Notes under the pieces: model-generated
Told to the model about the DNA's origin: nothing
What the model saw: the letters and a program-made list of their open reading frames with translations, nothing else
Databases searched by the model: none
DNA from: Alisma plantago-aquatica
Lineage: Eukaryota > Streptophyta > Magnoliopsida > Alismatales > Alismataceae
Reading direction: 5' to 3'
Assembly (NCBI GenBank): GCA_963693085.1
Contig: OY856410.1
Span: 1,391,786,863 to 1,391,850,862 of the forward strand
DNA: 64,000 bases
In this document: piece by piece, positions 32,993 through 45,447 of the stretch
How the letters are laid out: each line of letters opens with the position of its first letter
How positions within the stretch are numbered: the stretch's first letter is position 1
Made by a program: the position numbers and the translations under genes

Positions 32993-35895
32993 TTGATGTG
33001 TATCATTGTTCTTCATCACGTAGGGTGTAAAATAAAACTATAGGAAATAAGCAACAGAGTGTGAATCAGTTACTTTGATATAACTCCCAAGAAAGATCTA
33101 ATACTCTTAGATAAGTCTTAATCAACTTTGTTCAACTCCTCCTTGCTCTCTACCTAAGGGGTTGGAAGCATACCCCACAAGAGAAGACAAAGTGGATGTT
33201 GTCATCATAAAAATGCCACTTATGTGCATATTAATAGAGATTGAACAAAATTATATGGGGAAAAGGACATCAAATATAACAAGGCTTCCAAAACAAATAG
33301 GAAAGTACCGTCTAAGTGGATATCAAATTACATTTCAATAATATGGAAATAAATAAATGTACATTCCATGAATTAAATAAAGTATACCTCAAGGGCATAC
33401 ACATATAAATTAGGGTACATGACCCATTAACAATAATGAAAAAATAAGCATGCATGTGAGCTAAGATGGTACTAGTGAACTATAATTAAATAATGGTGGC
33501 TAGAGCGCATAACCCTAAACCTAATAGAGCATGGCACATGACAAAAATCCCAAATATATAAAAGTGGGCACAAAATTTGGGTATGGGGCAGATGACCTCC
33601 ATCACAAAACATAAAAGGCACATAACTGAGAAACCAAAGCATATGATAAAACCCTAGTACTATAGAATCAACAACATGCAATGCAAAGCCAAGTAAAGTT
33701 TAGTCATGGTATTTATAAGATTGTCTATCTAAAAGTGGAACATCGTATCATAAAATCCATCATGAGAAAATTAGGATATTAGTGCACAAATAGCACAATG
33801 TAGAGTAATTCCACCAATTAAGGTTCGACTAGAGATAGCATGAACAAGAGTACAAATCCCAAATTCTAAAGTGCAACGTCAACAAATCAAAGTCAATATA
33901 TAACAAATTTCAACATTAGAGACTTAAAATAATTTAAATAAATCATTTGAAATTGACACCTAGATTAATGGGAGAGAGAGATCATAAGAGGGGAGAAAAT
34001 GTAGGGGACTACTGAATTGTAGAGTCCTGCATCACCCAGGAACCCAATGAGAGAGAACACACCCTGTAGATTTGAGTCCAATTCTGACTGGGGAATGAAG
34101 GGTCAATGTGACATTTAAATTCCATTTTAAATCAAATGAATCAAAATCCCATTAGCTATGATTAATATTTAGATTATTTCTTTTGAACTTAAATTGAGAT
34201 ATTTAGTATTATCTAATTAAATTGGAAATTGACACCTAAACTAATTAGGACCTAAAGAATCCAATTTTGGGGTTATATTTAGGTTTTGAGATTATCTAGT
34301 ATGAGTTTTAGTATAGTTAGGGTTTAAGTCAAATATCTCATTATCTACGTACCCATGATTGTTCAACTGTTGAGTAGTAATATTTGGTAAAGAACTAGAC
34401 ATTGACGCTTGTTTGATAATGTATGAAGATATCTTCTCATATCTTATGTTCTTAAGATTGCATTGATCTAATCAAATAAAGTGAATAATAAAGTCACAAA
34501 CATTTCATATTAAATATGATGAGAGTTTATATTTACTAATATCTTAAAATTTAACAAGAACAAAAAAAAATAGTGACACATCAATCACCAATATGTTTAG
34601 CTTATGATAGTTGTTACCACAATTATATAATGATGATACCAATCCTAAAAATTGAATCAACGAAAATGAATATACAAGAATGTACCTATTGCTATTTGAA
34701 TTAATCAAAACCTTGATACTGCTCAGACGTCAATTGCCAACTTATAAGGAACAATAACTATTGACTAAAACACAAATGATCATGTGATGCTGGTAAAAAT
34801 GGCCACAAGATTAGGATGTGAAAAACATCACATGTATCTACTCTAGGACTAGAAGGATGTATGAGTTATGGTGACTGACATGAAATAAAATCTAAAACTC
34901 ATATTTTTGTTGAAAAGATAATTTTTTGTATGCTAAGTGTTGATACAACCATAATATAACAATTGCTTCCACATTATGTTTAACTATATATATAAATCCT
35001 AAATACAATATTTAAATATTTAATTATTTGTATTTGGGATCCAGTATCTACCACAAACTACACTAAAAAATGTATTTACTTACTAATCTAGTATACCATA
35101 TTTCTAATTTTTATTTATTACACACTTTTTCATGTAAGTATTACAGAGAAAACGTGATTCTGATGAACGTCCTTGAATATATTTTGTTAAATCTAAGTAT
35201 CCATGTGCAGTCAACTAAACAAAATTTAATTTTTGGGATTGTTTATTGCTGCAACAATTTTTGAATTACCTTGTTTGAGTCAACAATTTGAAGACTATTT
35301 TGTAAAAAAACCATCTAATGCACTTTCTCGTATACATTTTGTAAAAACATAACAACCATGATTATTATGTAATAATTTACTTTTATAGAATGAATACATA
35401 TTTAATGGAGTGACTTTTGGAGCTATATTTTTAGTTAATTATTTATTATCGTTGGAAAAAGTTATTACAAAATTAAATTTTTATAAAGTTGAGATAGGGA
35501 ATTTAGTACTATTATTTTTTAAGAAACGTTTATACTTAAGGGGGACATTTTCTACTATTTTAAAAAAATTATGGAGCTAAGAGGGACATTTACTACTATT
35601 ATTTAGGAAATTTTCGATGTTGAGCCTTGCCCCTTTGTGACCCTCCTCCCTCTGTCAATAGAATGAACAATTCCAACATAGTTGGGAAGTTAGAATGTTT
35701 ACACCATTGATACAGACTGCTCTGTCGCATCTTCGGTCACAGATTGTACGCCATCAAGTTCCCAATTCTTACAACCTGAATAAAGATCTACTTCATTATT
35801 TTATGTAACCTAACATTTCCAAGTCGAGCATCTTCTTCACCATCATCACCTAGAGATCTCGTTCCTCCTCTGCCGTCAAGTCCTTCCCGTCGAGG
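32993..35895. other. Unclassified AT-rich DNA
   Basis: No gene seen. Two related stretches 'AAATTGACACCTA(G/A)A(T/C)TAAT' occur at about 33950 and 34225, suggesting an old internal duplication. Short frames at 33472-33681 and 35070-35264 match nothing known. Confidence 0.4.
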
Positions 35896-35900
35896 GTTGT

Positions 35901-36191
35901 TATAACTCTCAGGCCCACTGTACAAGGCTCTAGTAGAATTTTAGGAATGACAACTGGCCCCACAGACCATCACTAGCCTTGACTGCACGCTTGGTCCTCA
36001 CTCACACGCAATCTAGGATAAACTTTGCAATTGGTCACCCATTCTAGCACTACTCTGGGCTGAACACGCTTAACCACATAGTTCTTTAGCGATGAGCTCC
36101 CTAAAAAGGAGGTGCACCTCAGTGATATGGATAGTCCAATCATTCCTTTTAAGATCATTTTATCTGAGGCCTCAAATCTTGGGACGTTACA
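35901..36191 (-). repeat. Cassandra 3' LTR
   Basis: 291 bp, aligned without length difference to 36501-36791. The 5S-like part is at 36033-36074. The open frame here (35973-36203) is an artefact of LTR sequence. Confidence 0.9.
36033..36074 (-). promoter_or_regulatory. 5S rRNA-derived internal promoter segment (3' LTR)
   Basis: Minus-strand GGTTAAGCGTGTTCAGCC followed by AGAGTAGTGCTAGAATGG and GTGACC resembles plant 5S rRNA around its internal control region (TTAAGCGTGCTTGGGC...AGTAGTACTAGGATGGGTGACC). Confidence 0.9.
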
Positions 36192-36485
36192 ATCTCCCAC
36201 CACTTAGACTCTTGACATCCTCGCCAAGGCTCAACTATATGGCCTCATAAACCTCTCCATTTTAGTGTAGACCCAAATGAAAAATGTACACCTAGATTTT
36301 GATCATGACTATTAGTGCAAGGGTGGCTCCATCAACTACATAGCCCTTTCCAACATGTCTGGACACTACCAACACAAGGGTGGCTCCATCAACTCGGATA
36401 TCCCTTTCCAACATGCCTGGACTATATGGATCAAAGACTGGTTTACCACAGGCCCATGTAGGCCCAACCTACTGGAGGGGAACCT

Positions 36486-36498
36486 GACTCTGATACCA
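36486..36498 (-). other. Cassandra primer-binding site
   Basis: Minus-strand ATGGTATCAGAGTC, directly inside the 5' LTR, fits initiator tRNA-Met priming. Confidence 0.85.
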
Positions 36499-36500
36499 TT

Positions 36501-36791
36501 TATAACACCTGGGCCCACTGCCCAAGGCTCTAGTAGAGTTTTAGGAATGATGACTGACCCCACAAATCACCAATTTCCTTAACAACACGCTTTGTCCTCA
36601 CTCACGCATAAGACATGAGAAACTTTCCGACTGGTCACCCATCTTAGTACTACTCTGGACTGAGTGTGCTTAACCATAAAGTTCTTTAGTGATGAGATCT
36701 CTGAAAAAGAGGTGCACCTTAGTGATATGAGTAGTCCAATCATTCCTTTTAATATCATTTTATTCAAGGCCTCAAATCTTGAGACGTTATA
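36501..36791 (-). repeat. Cassandra 5' LTR
   Basis: 291 bp; the 5S-like part at 36633-36674 is more diverged (GGTTAAGCACACTCAGTC) than in the 3' LTR. The many differences between the LTRs indicate an old insertion. Confidence 0.9.
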
Positions 36792-36796
36792 GATGT

Positions 36797-38388
36797 CGAC
36801 CCTCACATAAATTATCTCATACCACTGTGTTTTTCATGACTCTTAACATTCTAGATACATCTACAAGGATAATTATATCAATCATATTTTGTTAGTTGTT
36901 GATATACTAAATTTTTGAAAGAATTTAGTGGAGACCCAATTTACCAATAATAAGTCAAATCGATTACATATTGTTCCATCACTTCATTTTACTTAATGCA
37001 AAAATGGTTCTTGATCATACCACTCACGTTTATTATCTACTACTTACAAAAATAGCTAATAATATATTTCCTAAAAAAGCACTACCAATGGACCATTATC
37101 TACTTATCTCAATTTCTAATTTATGTTTTCAAGACTATGACGAACATAACATGTTTATCCCATAATAATGGACCTACATATCTTCGAATGGAACCAGACA
37201 TGAGGGATCCGAACTATGATCCGTCTAGAGACTAGGCGTTTAGGTGTATTAAGGGTTCCAATATTATGGATTTTTATGCTAAAAAGTAATCTACATGTAG
37301 TTATAATTTTACGTATGCAATTTTCATGTTTTTTTTCTTTGATTAAGGTACTCCTTATGTAAAAACATGTTGTCATGATTATTCTATTAGTTTCATTAAT
37401 TTTTTGATCCAAGATAGTTGAGATAATTTGTTCTATTTGGTTTATATCCTATTACAAAAGTATATTTTAGATGTATGTTCAGTCAATCTCTTTGTCAGCT
37501 AGAATTCAAAGCAATTTAGAAATCGATACCAACATATCCACATAGGCAAGCAAGCTTGGTAGGTCCAAAATCAACGGACCTACCAATACATTATAGATTG
37601 AACAAACAAAAATCACTATTGCGAAGTTTTTTTAAAATAAAATTAGGGATATCCTGGGAAAAAAACTAATAATGGTGATATGATGAAAATTTGAAAACAA
37701 AAGTCAAATAGCATCTATTTACATCACCTATATTAATTACCAATTGAACCTCAAGTCAAATAGTATTTAGTTACATCACCATAGATTAATTACAGTTTGA
37801 ACATAAAGATACAAAACACAACAACAATAAGTTATTATCATAAGCAATGTGTGTGCCAAACTTGTATACAACATGCACAATTAAGATATGACATTTGACA
37901 ACTTGAAGAAGTCTCATTTCAACTAAATTTACTTTTGAAGCTTTAATTTTGCATGTAGTTAAAGAGTTTTGGATCCATATGTCAGGTCTAAAAGGATCAC
38001 TCTAACTGGTCAGACTCTATCCATCCTTGACTATTTCAGCTCGATTGGCTAAGCCAATTGATGTAGCTGGCTTGTAAACTATCAAGGTGGAGAGAGTCAC
38101 CCTTTCTTAGAAAATTATAAATAAATTCATTGTGATAGTATAATCCAGTTACTATGTTTTCCTAGTGGTCAAGATAAAAGTACCAAAGTGGTAGAGAATC
38201 TAACAAGTAGAGGTGATGTTTTAGTTATTAAGCACAACTAGATTCACAATTATTTAGTCTTATGTGAAGTACAAATATTTTAAGGACATATAAATAAATT
38301 TGAGACTTCACCAAGTTACCAATTTTCAACAAGTGTATTCATTGTTTAGTTATACATACACCCCTGTCCTATATGATGATGATTATTG
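36797..38388. other. Unclassified AT-rich DNA
   Basis: No gene or element was recognised. Short frames at 36971-37165 and 37155-37412 have no family resemblance. A phrase 'TCAAATAG(C/T)AT(C/T)TA(T/G)TTACATCACC' occurs twice near 37710 and 37760. Confidence 0.4.
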
Positions 38389-39984
38389 TGCCATGGGCAA
38401 ATAGGCCCATGTACACAATGTTGACCTAATAGTTATACATTATCCATATTTTGATGATGATTTAACCACTCCATACATATGTCTATTTGAGATTGATTTC
38501 AAGTACTAGGTATGTGAAAATGATCAATTAAATCAAGCCCTATTTTGACTAAATACAAGTCAAAGTCAATACAATTGCATTTTTTTGGAAAATGTCCTAA
38601 ATTCCTTAGGACAATTTTTGTAATCATTTGTATTGATGATATGACTTGTAATTAAGCTGAGAAAAAACCAGGAACACTTAAAATGAATATTTAAGCACTC
38701 TAGTGATATTTTACAAAATTCATTACATGGAGTTTTGCCAGCCAAGTTTCATCTTTGATAAACTCGACCGACACCCTTGATGGATTATGGGAAATTCCAG
38801 GGTCGGCTGAGTTTTTCCAAGATAAACTCGACTGACACCTCTACATAGGAAAACAAATTTAAGCCGTCGATCGAGTTTCATCCAAGATAAATTCGACCGA
38901 AACCTCAAATTTGCTTGGTCGAATAGTGCTATCGGTCGAGTTAGCTTTATTGAAACTCGACAGACTGAACCATACGAAATGTGCAAAAAAAGTATTTCTA
39001 GTCGTTGGAGTGTTGCAAAACTCAAAATAGATCTGCTGCAACACTCCAAATGACTAGGATTCTCCCCCAAGTGCTTCTGCTGGCTATTAGACACCCCCAA
39101 CTATAAATAGGGACCCTTCGGCTTCATCCCAAGTTTGCTTCTTATGCTCCTAGCTATAGTTGAGTGGATTTGTCTACTAAGAACCCCTTTCTCTCTCTTA
39201 CTACTGATTATCATCAATGTAAGTGAGATAGGTTATGTGTGAGAGAGCTACTTCATTATAGTCATTGTAAAGCTCTCAATCCTCCCTTTCCCAATCCAAT
39301 TCTCTCAAGAAAAGATGGTGGAAGCTTCTCCTTGGTGTAAGGTGAAGTTGAAGACGGAGATCCAAGAGGAGAGTAGGTAATTCCTTCAAGGTGGAAGACT
39401 TATTGCAAGAGGGGAGATCCTTGGTGAAGGTGTCCAACTCATTGCAAAAGTGGATAAGCCTTTTAGAGGTTTAAGACTCTCACTCAAAGGATAGGTAAGA
39501 CCTTGTAAGGTTTATTGGCTCCTTAAAAAGGAAGACTAGGTATCCTTGTCCTGAAAAAGGAAGGTCCTAGTGTATCTCTTATAATGGAATATAAAGAAGG
39601 TGCAATGGTTGTAAAATTCTAGAGGTTGACCTCTCTAGGTAGTGGATGTACACTCTCCTGATTTGGAATTTGAAACCATTATACATAGCTTGTTCCTGAT
39701 CTCATTCAATCTCTCTCATCCTTGCTATGTTTGTTTAGCTACACTCAAATTCTATATTTGCAACCTTATCTCTTAAAGTAATTTGAAGATCTAATGAATT
39801 TAGTTTAAGTGATTTTAGCTATATTCACACCCCTCTAGAACCCATCAATCCTACACACAATAGGCTAATTAACCTATTAACTAAATAGACTAATTAGTCT
39901 ATTGTGTACACAATAGACTAATTAGCTTATTTAGTTAATAGGTTAATTAGTTTATTGTGTACATGGGCATGTTTGCGCATAGCC
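38389..39984. repeat. Long palindrome (foldback/MITE-like), interrupted by a solo LTR
   Basis: Ignoring the LTR at 38419-39855 and one target duplication copy, the left arm (38389-38418 then 39861-39907) pairs with 39908 to about 39984 around GTGTACAC. The inner 53-bp arms (39855-39907 and 39908-39960) differ at a few positions; the outer arms share GCCATGGGCAAATAGGCCCA with minor changes. Confidence 0.85.
38419..39855 (+). mobile_element. SIRE-like copia solo LTR, 1437 bp
   Basis: Starts TGTTGACC, ends CCTACA, and is flanked by a perfect five-base duplication CACAA (38414-38418 and 39856-39860). The U5 end carries TTCACACCCCTCTAG. Homologous in opposite orientation to 55018-56587. U3 contains inverted TCGGTCGAGTTT/AAACTCGACCGA pairs at 38760-38960. 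With no internal region left, it arose by LTR-LTR recombination. Frames at 38723-39100 are not genes. Confidence 0.93.
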
Positions 39985-41648
39985 GATTAGGGTTTCAGTC
40001 CACTTTCTTGTAATTGCCTCCTCTTCTATGCATAGGACAAGGGTATACATATCAAAATATGAATAACTTCATATAACTTTTCGTTACCACAGTCCGGATT
40101 TGGTGGCACCCCTAACATAGGATATTAGATCATCTATCCTGGTGTTTTGGGTAATTTAAGATTCAATTCTTTAACTTGTGTAACTATAATAATTGAATAT
40201 GTATTTTCCTTTTCCATTTTAACAATGATAGCATGATACTATCTTGTCATTTTTCCATGTCATGTTGTTATCCATATTTTGCAAAGTTTGTCTTTTCTTG
40301 ATCTACCTACATAGTGACATTTAATAGTTCAATGTAAGTGAGCTCAATAAATAACAATCTATCCTCCTCCTTTTTCTCAAATTATATAAGCAAATGTTGT
40401 TGAGAAGTGAACCCCAAACGGTCCAATCTAAGGTGATCAAGATGGACTTAATGGCTTATAGCTTTATTTTGCAAAATAAACAATAGTTTTCCAAATTTGT
40501 TGGGAATGCTTTTTAGCGTGCCCAAAGATAGTTGGATGGGAATCTCAACTATAACTCTAAGGTTAGAATTGCTCTTATATGAAATTGTTTGTCTTATTTC
40601 ATAAACCACTTGTTTTGCGTGCATCAGCTCTAAATAAATATTTAATTTCAACATGTTAGTAATCTTCGTTGAAACCCTAATTTAGTAATACTAACTACTA
40701 TGCAAAACTGTTTGTAATCTTGTTCGTTTTCCTAATTTAGTTGGTTCACAATGTCTAATAGTTAGCATTATCTTTTATCCATAGTGATGCTCTATAATCC
40801 CCCTAAACATGTAGTTAGAGTGCATCTAGTTCCTTAGTCTAGCTCCCCAATGATTGGCCTACAAGTGTAAGCTGTGAAATGCCCAACTTTACATGACAAC
40901 CTTGTGGTCACTAATGCCGATTCAAAGAGACCCACGGATCGTCTTGAAGCTCCTTCAGCTTGGAATAACCATGATTGCCAAGAATAATAAGCAGTTTATT
41001 TATTGTTTTGGGTGAAAAACAACTTTAATATAGATCCGATGTAACGTTCAACACTCATTTGCTGCATTCTTGAATGGATCTGTATCAAAAAGAGTGTATA
41101 TTTCTCAAACTTAGATTGAATGAAATGTTATGTTTACAATCGAACTATCGACGATGCACATATCTAGACCACGAACATCAACAATTATGTAAAAAGAGAA
41201 CAAATCATAAGTTTCTATCTATTTCAGTCCAGTTTGCAATAGCTGACATGAAACTCTACAACATCTTTGGGTTTTTAAACTCTGTTCTCATCCAAGGTAC
41301 AATAAATTCCTCTGTTTCTCATTAATCTGATTAGATGTACAAAAAACTTTCCGCTTTAGGATTTTGAAAAAATAAAATTGTGCATAAGTGACACTAGTCT
41401 ATGTCAGACATACAAAATTCAAACTTATTATGCTATCTGATTCGGATCTGTACTATGAAAATGCTTGCAGTGATACCCACTTTTCAGATCATAGGCGATC
41501 TTGAGAAATTTGTAGAGAAGATGCTGAACCATCGTTAGATCATCTGTCTAGTAAACTTCTCAAAGGGTCTTCCTCGTTAGCCTCTGAAAAGTCAGAAGAG
41601 ATACTAAAAACGGCAGGATCGATGGCACGGAAAACTTAGTGCTTGCTG
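39985..41648. other. 3' flank of the NLR gene
   Basis: No coding frame was recognised. It should contain the NLR's 3' untranslated region and polyadenylation signals near 41300-41640, but no specific site could be assigned. Confidence 0.4.
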
Positions 41649-44600
41649 TCAGTCTCTGTCAATTTCATCCCAACTATGATGAAAAAAAGAAGGGACGAAA
41701 TTGGATCTAGAAGAATCGTTCTCTTCCCATACCAGACCTTCCCACCAGTACCTGCTGCAAATCGTCCTTGTAGCTCCCAATGGACCAGGGGCGAAAGGGA
41801 GGCTTTTAAGGCAAGGGCATTTGTATATCCATAGCTCCTCCAGGGAAGGTGCCTGTACCACACATCTTGCAATTCTGGTTAGGGATGGAAGATCCCTGAG
41901 ATCCAAGAGTTTGAGGTTTTTCAGCGACAGGAAACCTTTTGGCCCACTCGCATCGTGAACATGGCCTACCGTTACTGGTCGTGGTGGTATCAGCTCCACA
42001 ATCCCATGGCAACTATAAACCTTAGCTTGCCTGAGACGAGGGAGATGACCTAGCTATGCAAGGTGCTCAAGATGGTGGCATCCTTGGATCTCCAATCTGT
42101 AGAGAAACGGAAACTGGCATGTTGATGCTATGTTTGACAGGGGAAGTTCGGACATCACAAGATGTTCCAAGCTTGGAATGTCTTTCTCACAAAGCACCCA
42201 CTCTCCATTTAACTGAGGACAGCGGTAGATTTCAAACAATTTTAATCTTCCCAGTTTCCCTGCTATCTCTTCCAGATAACTAAGAGCGAAGCCTCTGATT
42301 CCCCACAATTCAAGAAGCCTTGTAGCTTTCATTAATTTGTCAGAACTTAATAATGCTTTCACGTCATTTAAATCTTCAGCAACACGAAAACCAAGGTCAT
42401 CCAAACTATGCAATCCTGCCAAATCTTCCAGTTTGGCACATCCATCCTTTTTATGCCTGATACCATTGCTAGCAAAAAGGTTTAGGGATTGCAGTTTCTG
42501 GAGATGTGCGATCAACTTTATCGGTATGTAGGAGAGATCAATTGTGTCACTGAGGTCCAATAGCTTCAGATTAACCAGGCTGCTCAACTCGGTGGGCAGC
42601 GCCTCAATAGGTGTGTTGGATAAATTGAGATATAGCAATGATTTTAGTGAACCAAGAGATTTCGGCACCGAAACCACTCCTGTGTTTGACAAGTCGATGA
42701 TTCGAAGAGCAGGGAAGACATCAAACAACACTTCAGGAAGATGTTCAAGAAATAAATTTTGCTTTACCAAGATTGCATGGAGGTTTGAAGAAGCTGGCAT
42801 TTCATTAAATAAGGTCAAAACTTTAATTCGATTATCCATCAACGATATCATCTCAATTTCCTTCCAGGTTTCATCCACACAAACCGTGTCAAGATCATTA
42901 CCAGCACAGCACAAAAACTTCTGTCTATAACCTCCTTTTCCCCGTCCCAGCCAAATGGCCATTTCACGAACAGCATCGTGCAACTTCACATGTTCTTCGT
43001 CAGATCCTCTCTCCAGCAAGCAGGCTGCCTGAAGATCTCTAATGACGAAATATCCTCTGTCTCGAAGGCTGTCAACAAAGCAGTGACCAAGGTCAAGAAG
43101 GCCATGTCCAATCCAATATTCTATAAGTTGAGGAATTGAAATGTCTTCATCTTCCCGGAATAAAGAGCAGTACAATAAGCATGTTCTGATCTCTTTGTTC
43201 TTCAGATTATCAAAGCTAAACTTTAATATGTTAAGTACATATTCCATACCTCGAATATCACTAGGAAGATCATTCAGAGCGGTTGTAGCAGCCCTCCATT
43301 CAGAGACAACTTCCTTATCTGCCATTGCACGAGCAACAGTTACAAGAGCCAGAGGCAATCCACCACATTTCTTCACTAAGTCCTTTGCGAATGGAAGAAC
43401 ATCCTCTCTCTGCAGGAGATCCTCTCTACCAATTGTACTTCTAAAGAGCGACCACGAGTTATCTACGTCCAGAAAACCAAGTTTAACCGTTTTTAGGTGT
43501 CTCAATTCTATTTGTGATCTCATGTCGATACAAACATGCTGCTCTCTGGTGGTAAATACCACCTTAGAATTACTGTTCATGCCCGATAAAGGAATTCCTA
43601 TCCTTCCGAGATCTAGTGGTACCCAAACATCATCCAGAAAAATCAAATACTTCTTTTGAGAGAGAGTTTTGGCCAAAATATTAGCTCGATCACTTTCGCT
43701 TCTTGGAAGCATTGGACCTAAACCATCTGCTTGTCTACAATAACCCAATCTAACACCAATATCCTCCTGAATTTTTAGAATATCCAATTTCCTAGTTACT
43801 ACCACCCAAATGAGTAGATCAAAATCATGTGTAGCGGCCAGGAAACTGTTGTTGATTTCGCGAAGGAGTGTAGTCTTTCCAATGCCTCCCATCCCATAAA
43901 TACCAATAAGTTTGACTTGATTATCATCCAAAGAACCTAAGATATCAGACAGAGTTTCATCATTACCAACAACTAGCGGCGGAGAGCCCAAAACCTTCTG
44001 TACAGGATTAGGGGAAGCTCTTCGTACCAAATCTGTGCCAAAATCCTTTGCCCGATTCCACAACACACGAACTTTACCTCTTATAATTGCCATCTCTCTC
44101 GACGGACTGCTATTATTAACACTCTCGTTCTGTGTGTTCTGTGTCGCTACTTGATTGATTCTGTCCAGAAATATAGTCACTTCAACCTCGAGTGAGCTGA
44201 CATTTGTTAACCAGCTCTGTACCTGATGTGAACGCCACATGTGGGGATCCATCTCCAGCTCTTGGATTTTCCTTTCCATGTCCAATTTAATATTAATGAG
44301 CTCTTTCATCTCCTTCTTCAACATCCCCTCACTTTCCTCTATACGAACATCTATAACTAATTTGTCCTTCCAGTTTTCCTGTTGGGTTTTCAGCTGACGT
44401 ACTCGTTCAAGCTTGTTCCTGACATCCTCACCAAGTGTATAGTTTGAGCAGCAAGAACAACAGCCAAGTCGGAGACAGAACCAATACCCTTTCCCGACAA
44501 GGATTTTCTGGAGCTCGTCCACTTTCTGGCATAGCGCATCCACATTAGTAATCCACATTTTAACCTCAGTTTTCACTTCTACGAAAGGCTCTCCTTCGAT

Positions 44601-44762
44601 CTCCTTCACGCTTTTTTCAATATCTACTCGGATATCTTTGAGCTGTGACATCTCGTTCTTCAGCGTCTCTGCATCCCTTCCAGGGCACATGATTTGACGA
44701 ACTTCCTGATCAATATTGATATTGCAATTGCAACCCACTTTGAAGCAGCTGAAACAGCCCAT
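41649..44762 (-). CDS. RPS5-like CC-NB-ARC-LRR (CNL) resistance gene with in-frame stop
   Basis: Intracellular immune receptor type that detects pathogen effectors. One uninterrupted frame from ATG at 44760-44762 gives 902 residues: N-terminal MGCFSC with Gly2 and Cys3/6 (likely acylation, membrane anchoring as in RPS5); coiled coil 30-90; Cys-rich 96-107; second related coiled-coil segment 146-202; P-loop GMGGIGKTT 290-298; kinase-2 YLIFLDDVW 372-380; RNBS-B VVFTTRE 401-407; CGGLPLAL 466-473; RNBS-D CLLYCSLF 528-535; LHD in place of MHD 594-596; LRRs from about 640. TAG at 42054-42056 stops this frame, but 134 further codons stay in frame and end in the family's usual tail (YWWEGLVWEEN, FVPSFF; TGA at 41649-41651). 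No intron is apparent. Functional state is uncertain. Confidence 0.93.
42054..42056 (-). other. Premature in-frame TAG in NLR LRR region
   Basis: The stop lies between ...GCHHLEHLA and LGHLPRLRQAKVYS within one LRR consensus, with no frame change. It removes the last ~134 residues, including three to four LRR-like units and the conserved WWEGLVW tail. One base change would restore a sense codon in a relative or progenitor; this could be a true null allele, a polymorphism or a sequencing error. Confidence 0.85.
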
Positions 44763-45447
44763 GACAAAGCGTTAACAGAATACAGGGAACTTAGAAATTG
44801 CAGTACTAAGAGAAAGATGGCTCTGGTGAAGAGATTTGAGAGGAACAAAATACAGCAGCGAAGAGTTGAAATGAAGGAATTTAGAGGATAAACGGTTTGC
44901 GACATATTTTGCTTCATAGAATAGGCTGAGGAGAGTAACTAAGTCTAATATTTGGTTTAAAGAGTACCCTTACACCATTGGTCATTGGATACTCTTCAGG
45001 CTGCGTCCGTAGGTTGACTACTCGACCAAAAAAACCTACAAACACCAACCACTTGAAAGTGGGACCAATTGACAGCTACTGCACAGCCTGTGTACAGACC
45101 AAAGTAATGATTGAGTTTTCTTTTTGAGGTATTCGCTGTCTTATTTTTAAAATTAACTGGAGGATCTATTTAATACATTACGTTAAACTTCTGTGGTTAG
45201 CACTGTAAAAGAAGCCCAAAAAGTGTAACCTTCTCTTTTTTGTGGGGCAAGTGCCAACTAGTAAGTAAATATATTACAAAAAGAAGACAATCGATAGCCA
45301 AGTGTACCACTGCACAGTTGCACCAAGGAAAAAGGCATGCATCTTGAACGTTGACTGACCAGTTCTGCGTTTTTCTTTCATACGACTGCAGCTGCTCCAC
45401 GATCTGTGCGCTAGTTGCTATTCTTTTTACCAATAATTATCATTTTG
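44763..45447 (-). promoter_or_regulatory. NLR upstream region with W-box cores
   Basis: Non-coding DNA 5' of the NLR start. WRKY-type W-box cores TTGAC[CT] occur at 45014-45019, 45351-45356 and 45445-45450; such elements are frequent in defence-gene promoters. A TATA box could not be assigned with confidence. The plus-strand frame at 44694-44891 overlaps the NLR start antisense and is not a gene. Confidence 0.5.

Larger units (their letters stand above)
35901..36791 (-). mobile_element. Cassandra TRIM retrotransposon, complete
   Basis: Two 291-bp direct LTRs (35901-36191 and 36501-36791) flank a 309-bp internal region without coding capacity. Each LTR contains a 5S rRNA-derived stretch, the Cassandra hallmark. 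A PBS follows the right LTR and a purine tract GTGGTGGGAGAT precedes the left LTR in minus sense. Flanks GTTGT (35896-35900) and GATGT (36792-36796) fit a five-base target duplication with one change. Cassandra elements are non-autonomous and are thought to use RNA polymerase III-type 5S promoter sequence in their LTRs. The LTR ends have decayed from TGTAAC/GTTACA to TATAAC/GTTATA. Confidence 0.93.

Noticed and set aside
36033..36674. Genuine 5S rRNA genes
   Set aside because: Only the promoter-proximal part of 5S is present, embedded in 291-bp LTRs with PBS and purine tract: Cassandra, not rDNA.
38723..39100. Two minus-strand frames of 61 and 125 codons
   Set aside because: Located in the U3 of a SIRE solo LTR and generated by its inverted repeats.
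42040..42070. A short intron removing the NLR stop
   Set aside because: The frame is continuous through the stop with conserved LRR text on both sides; no GT-AG pair would remove only the stop without losing repeat sequence.
43141..43659. 172-codon plus-strand frame opposite the NLR
   Set aside because: Antisense shadow of the NB-ARC coding frame; no motif.
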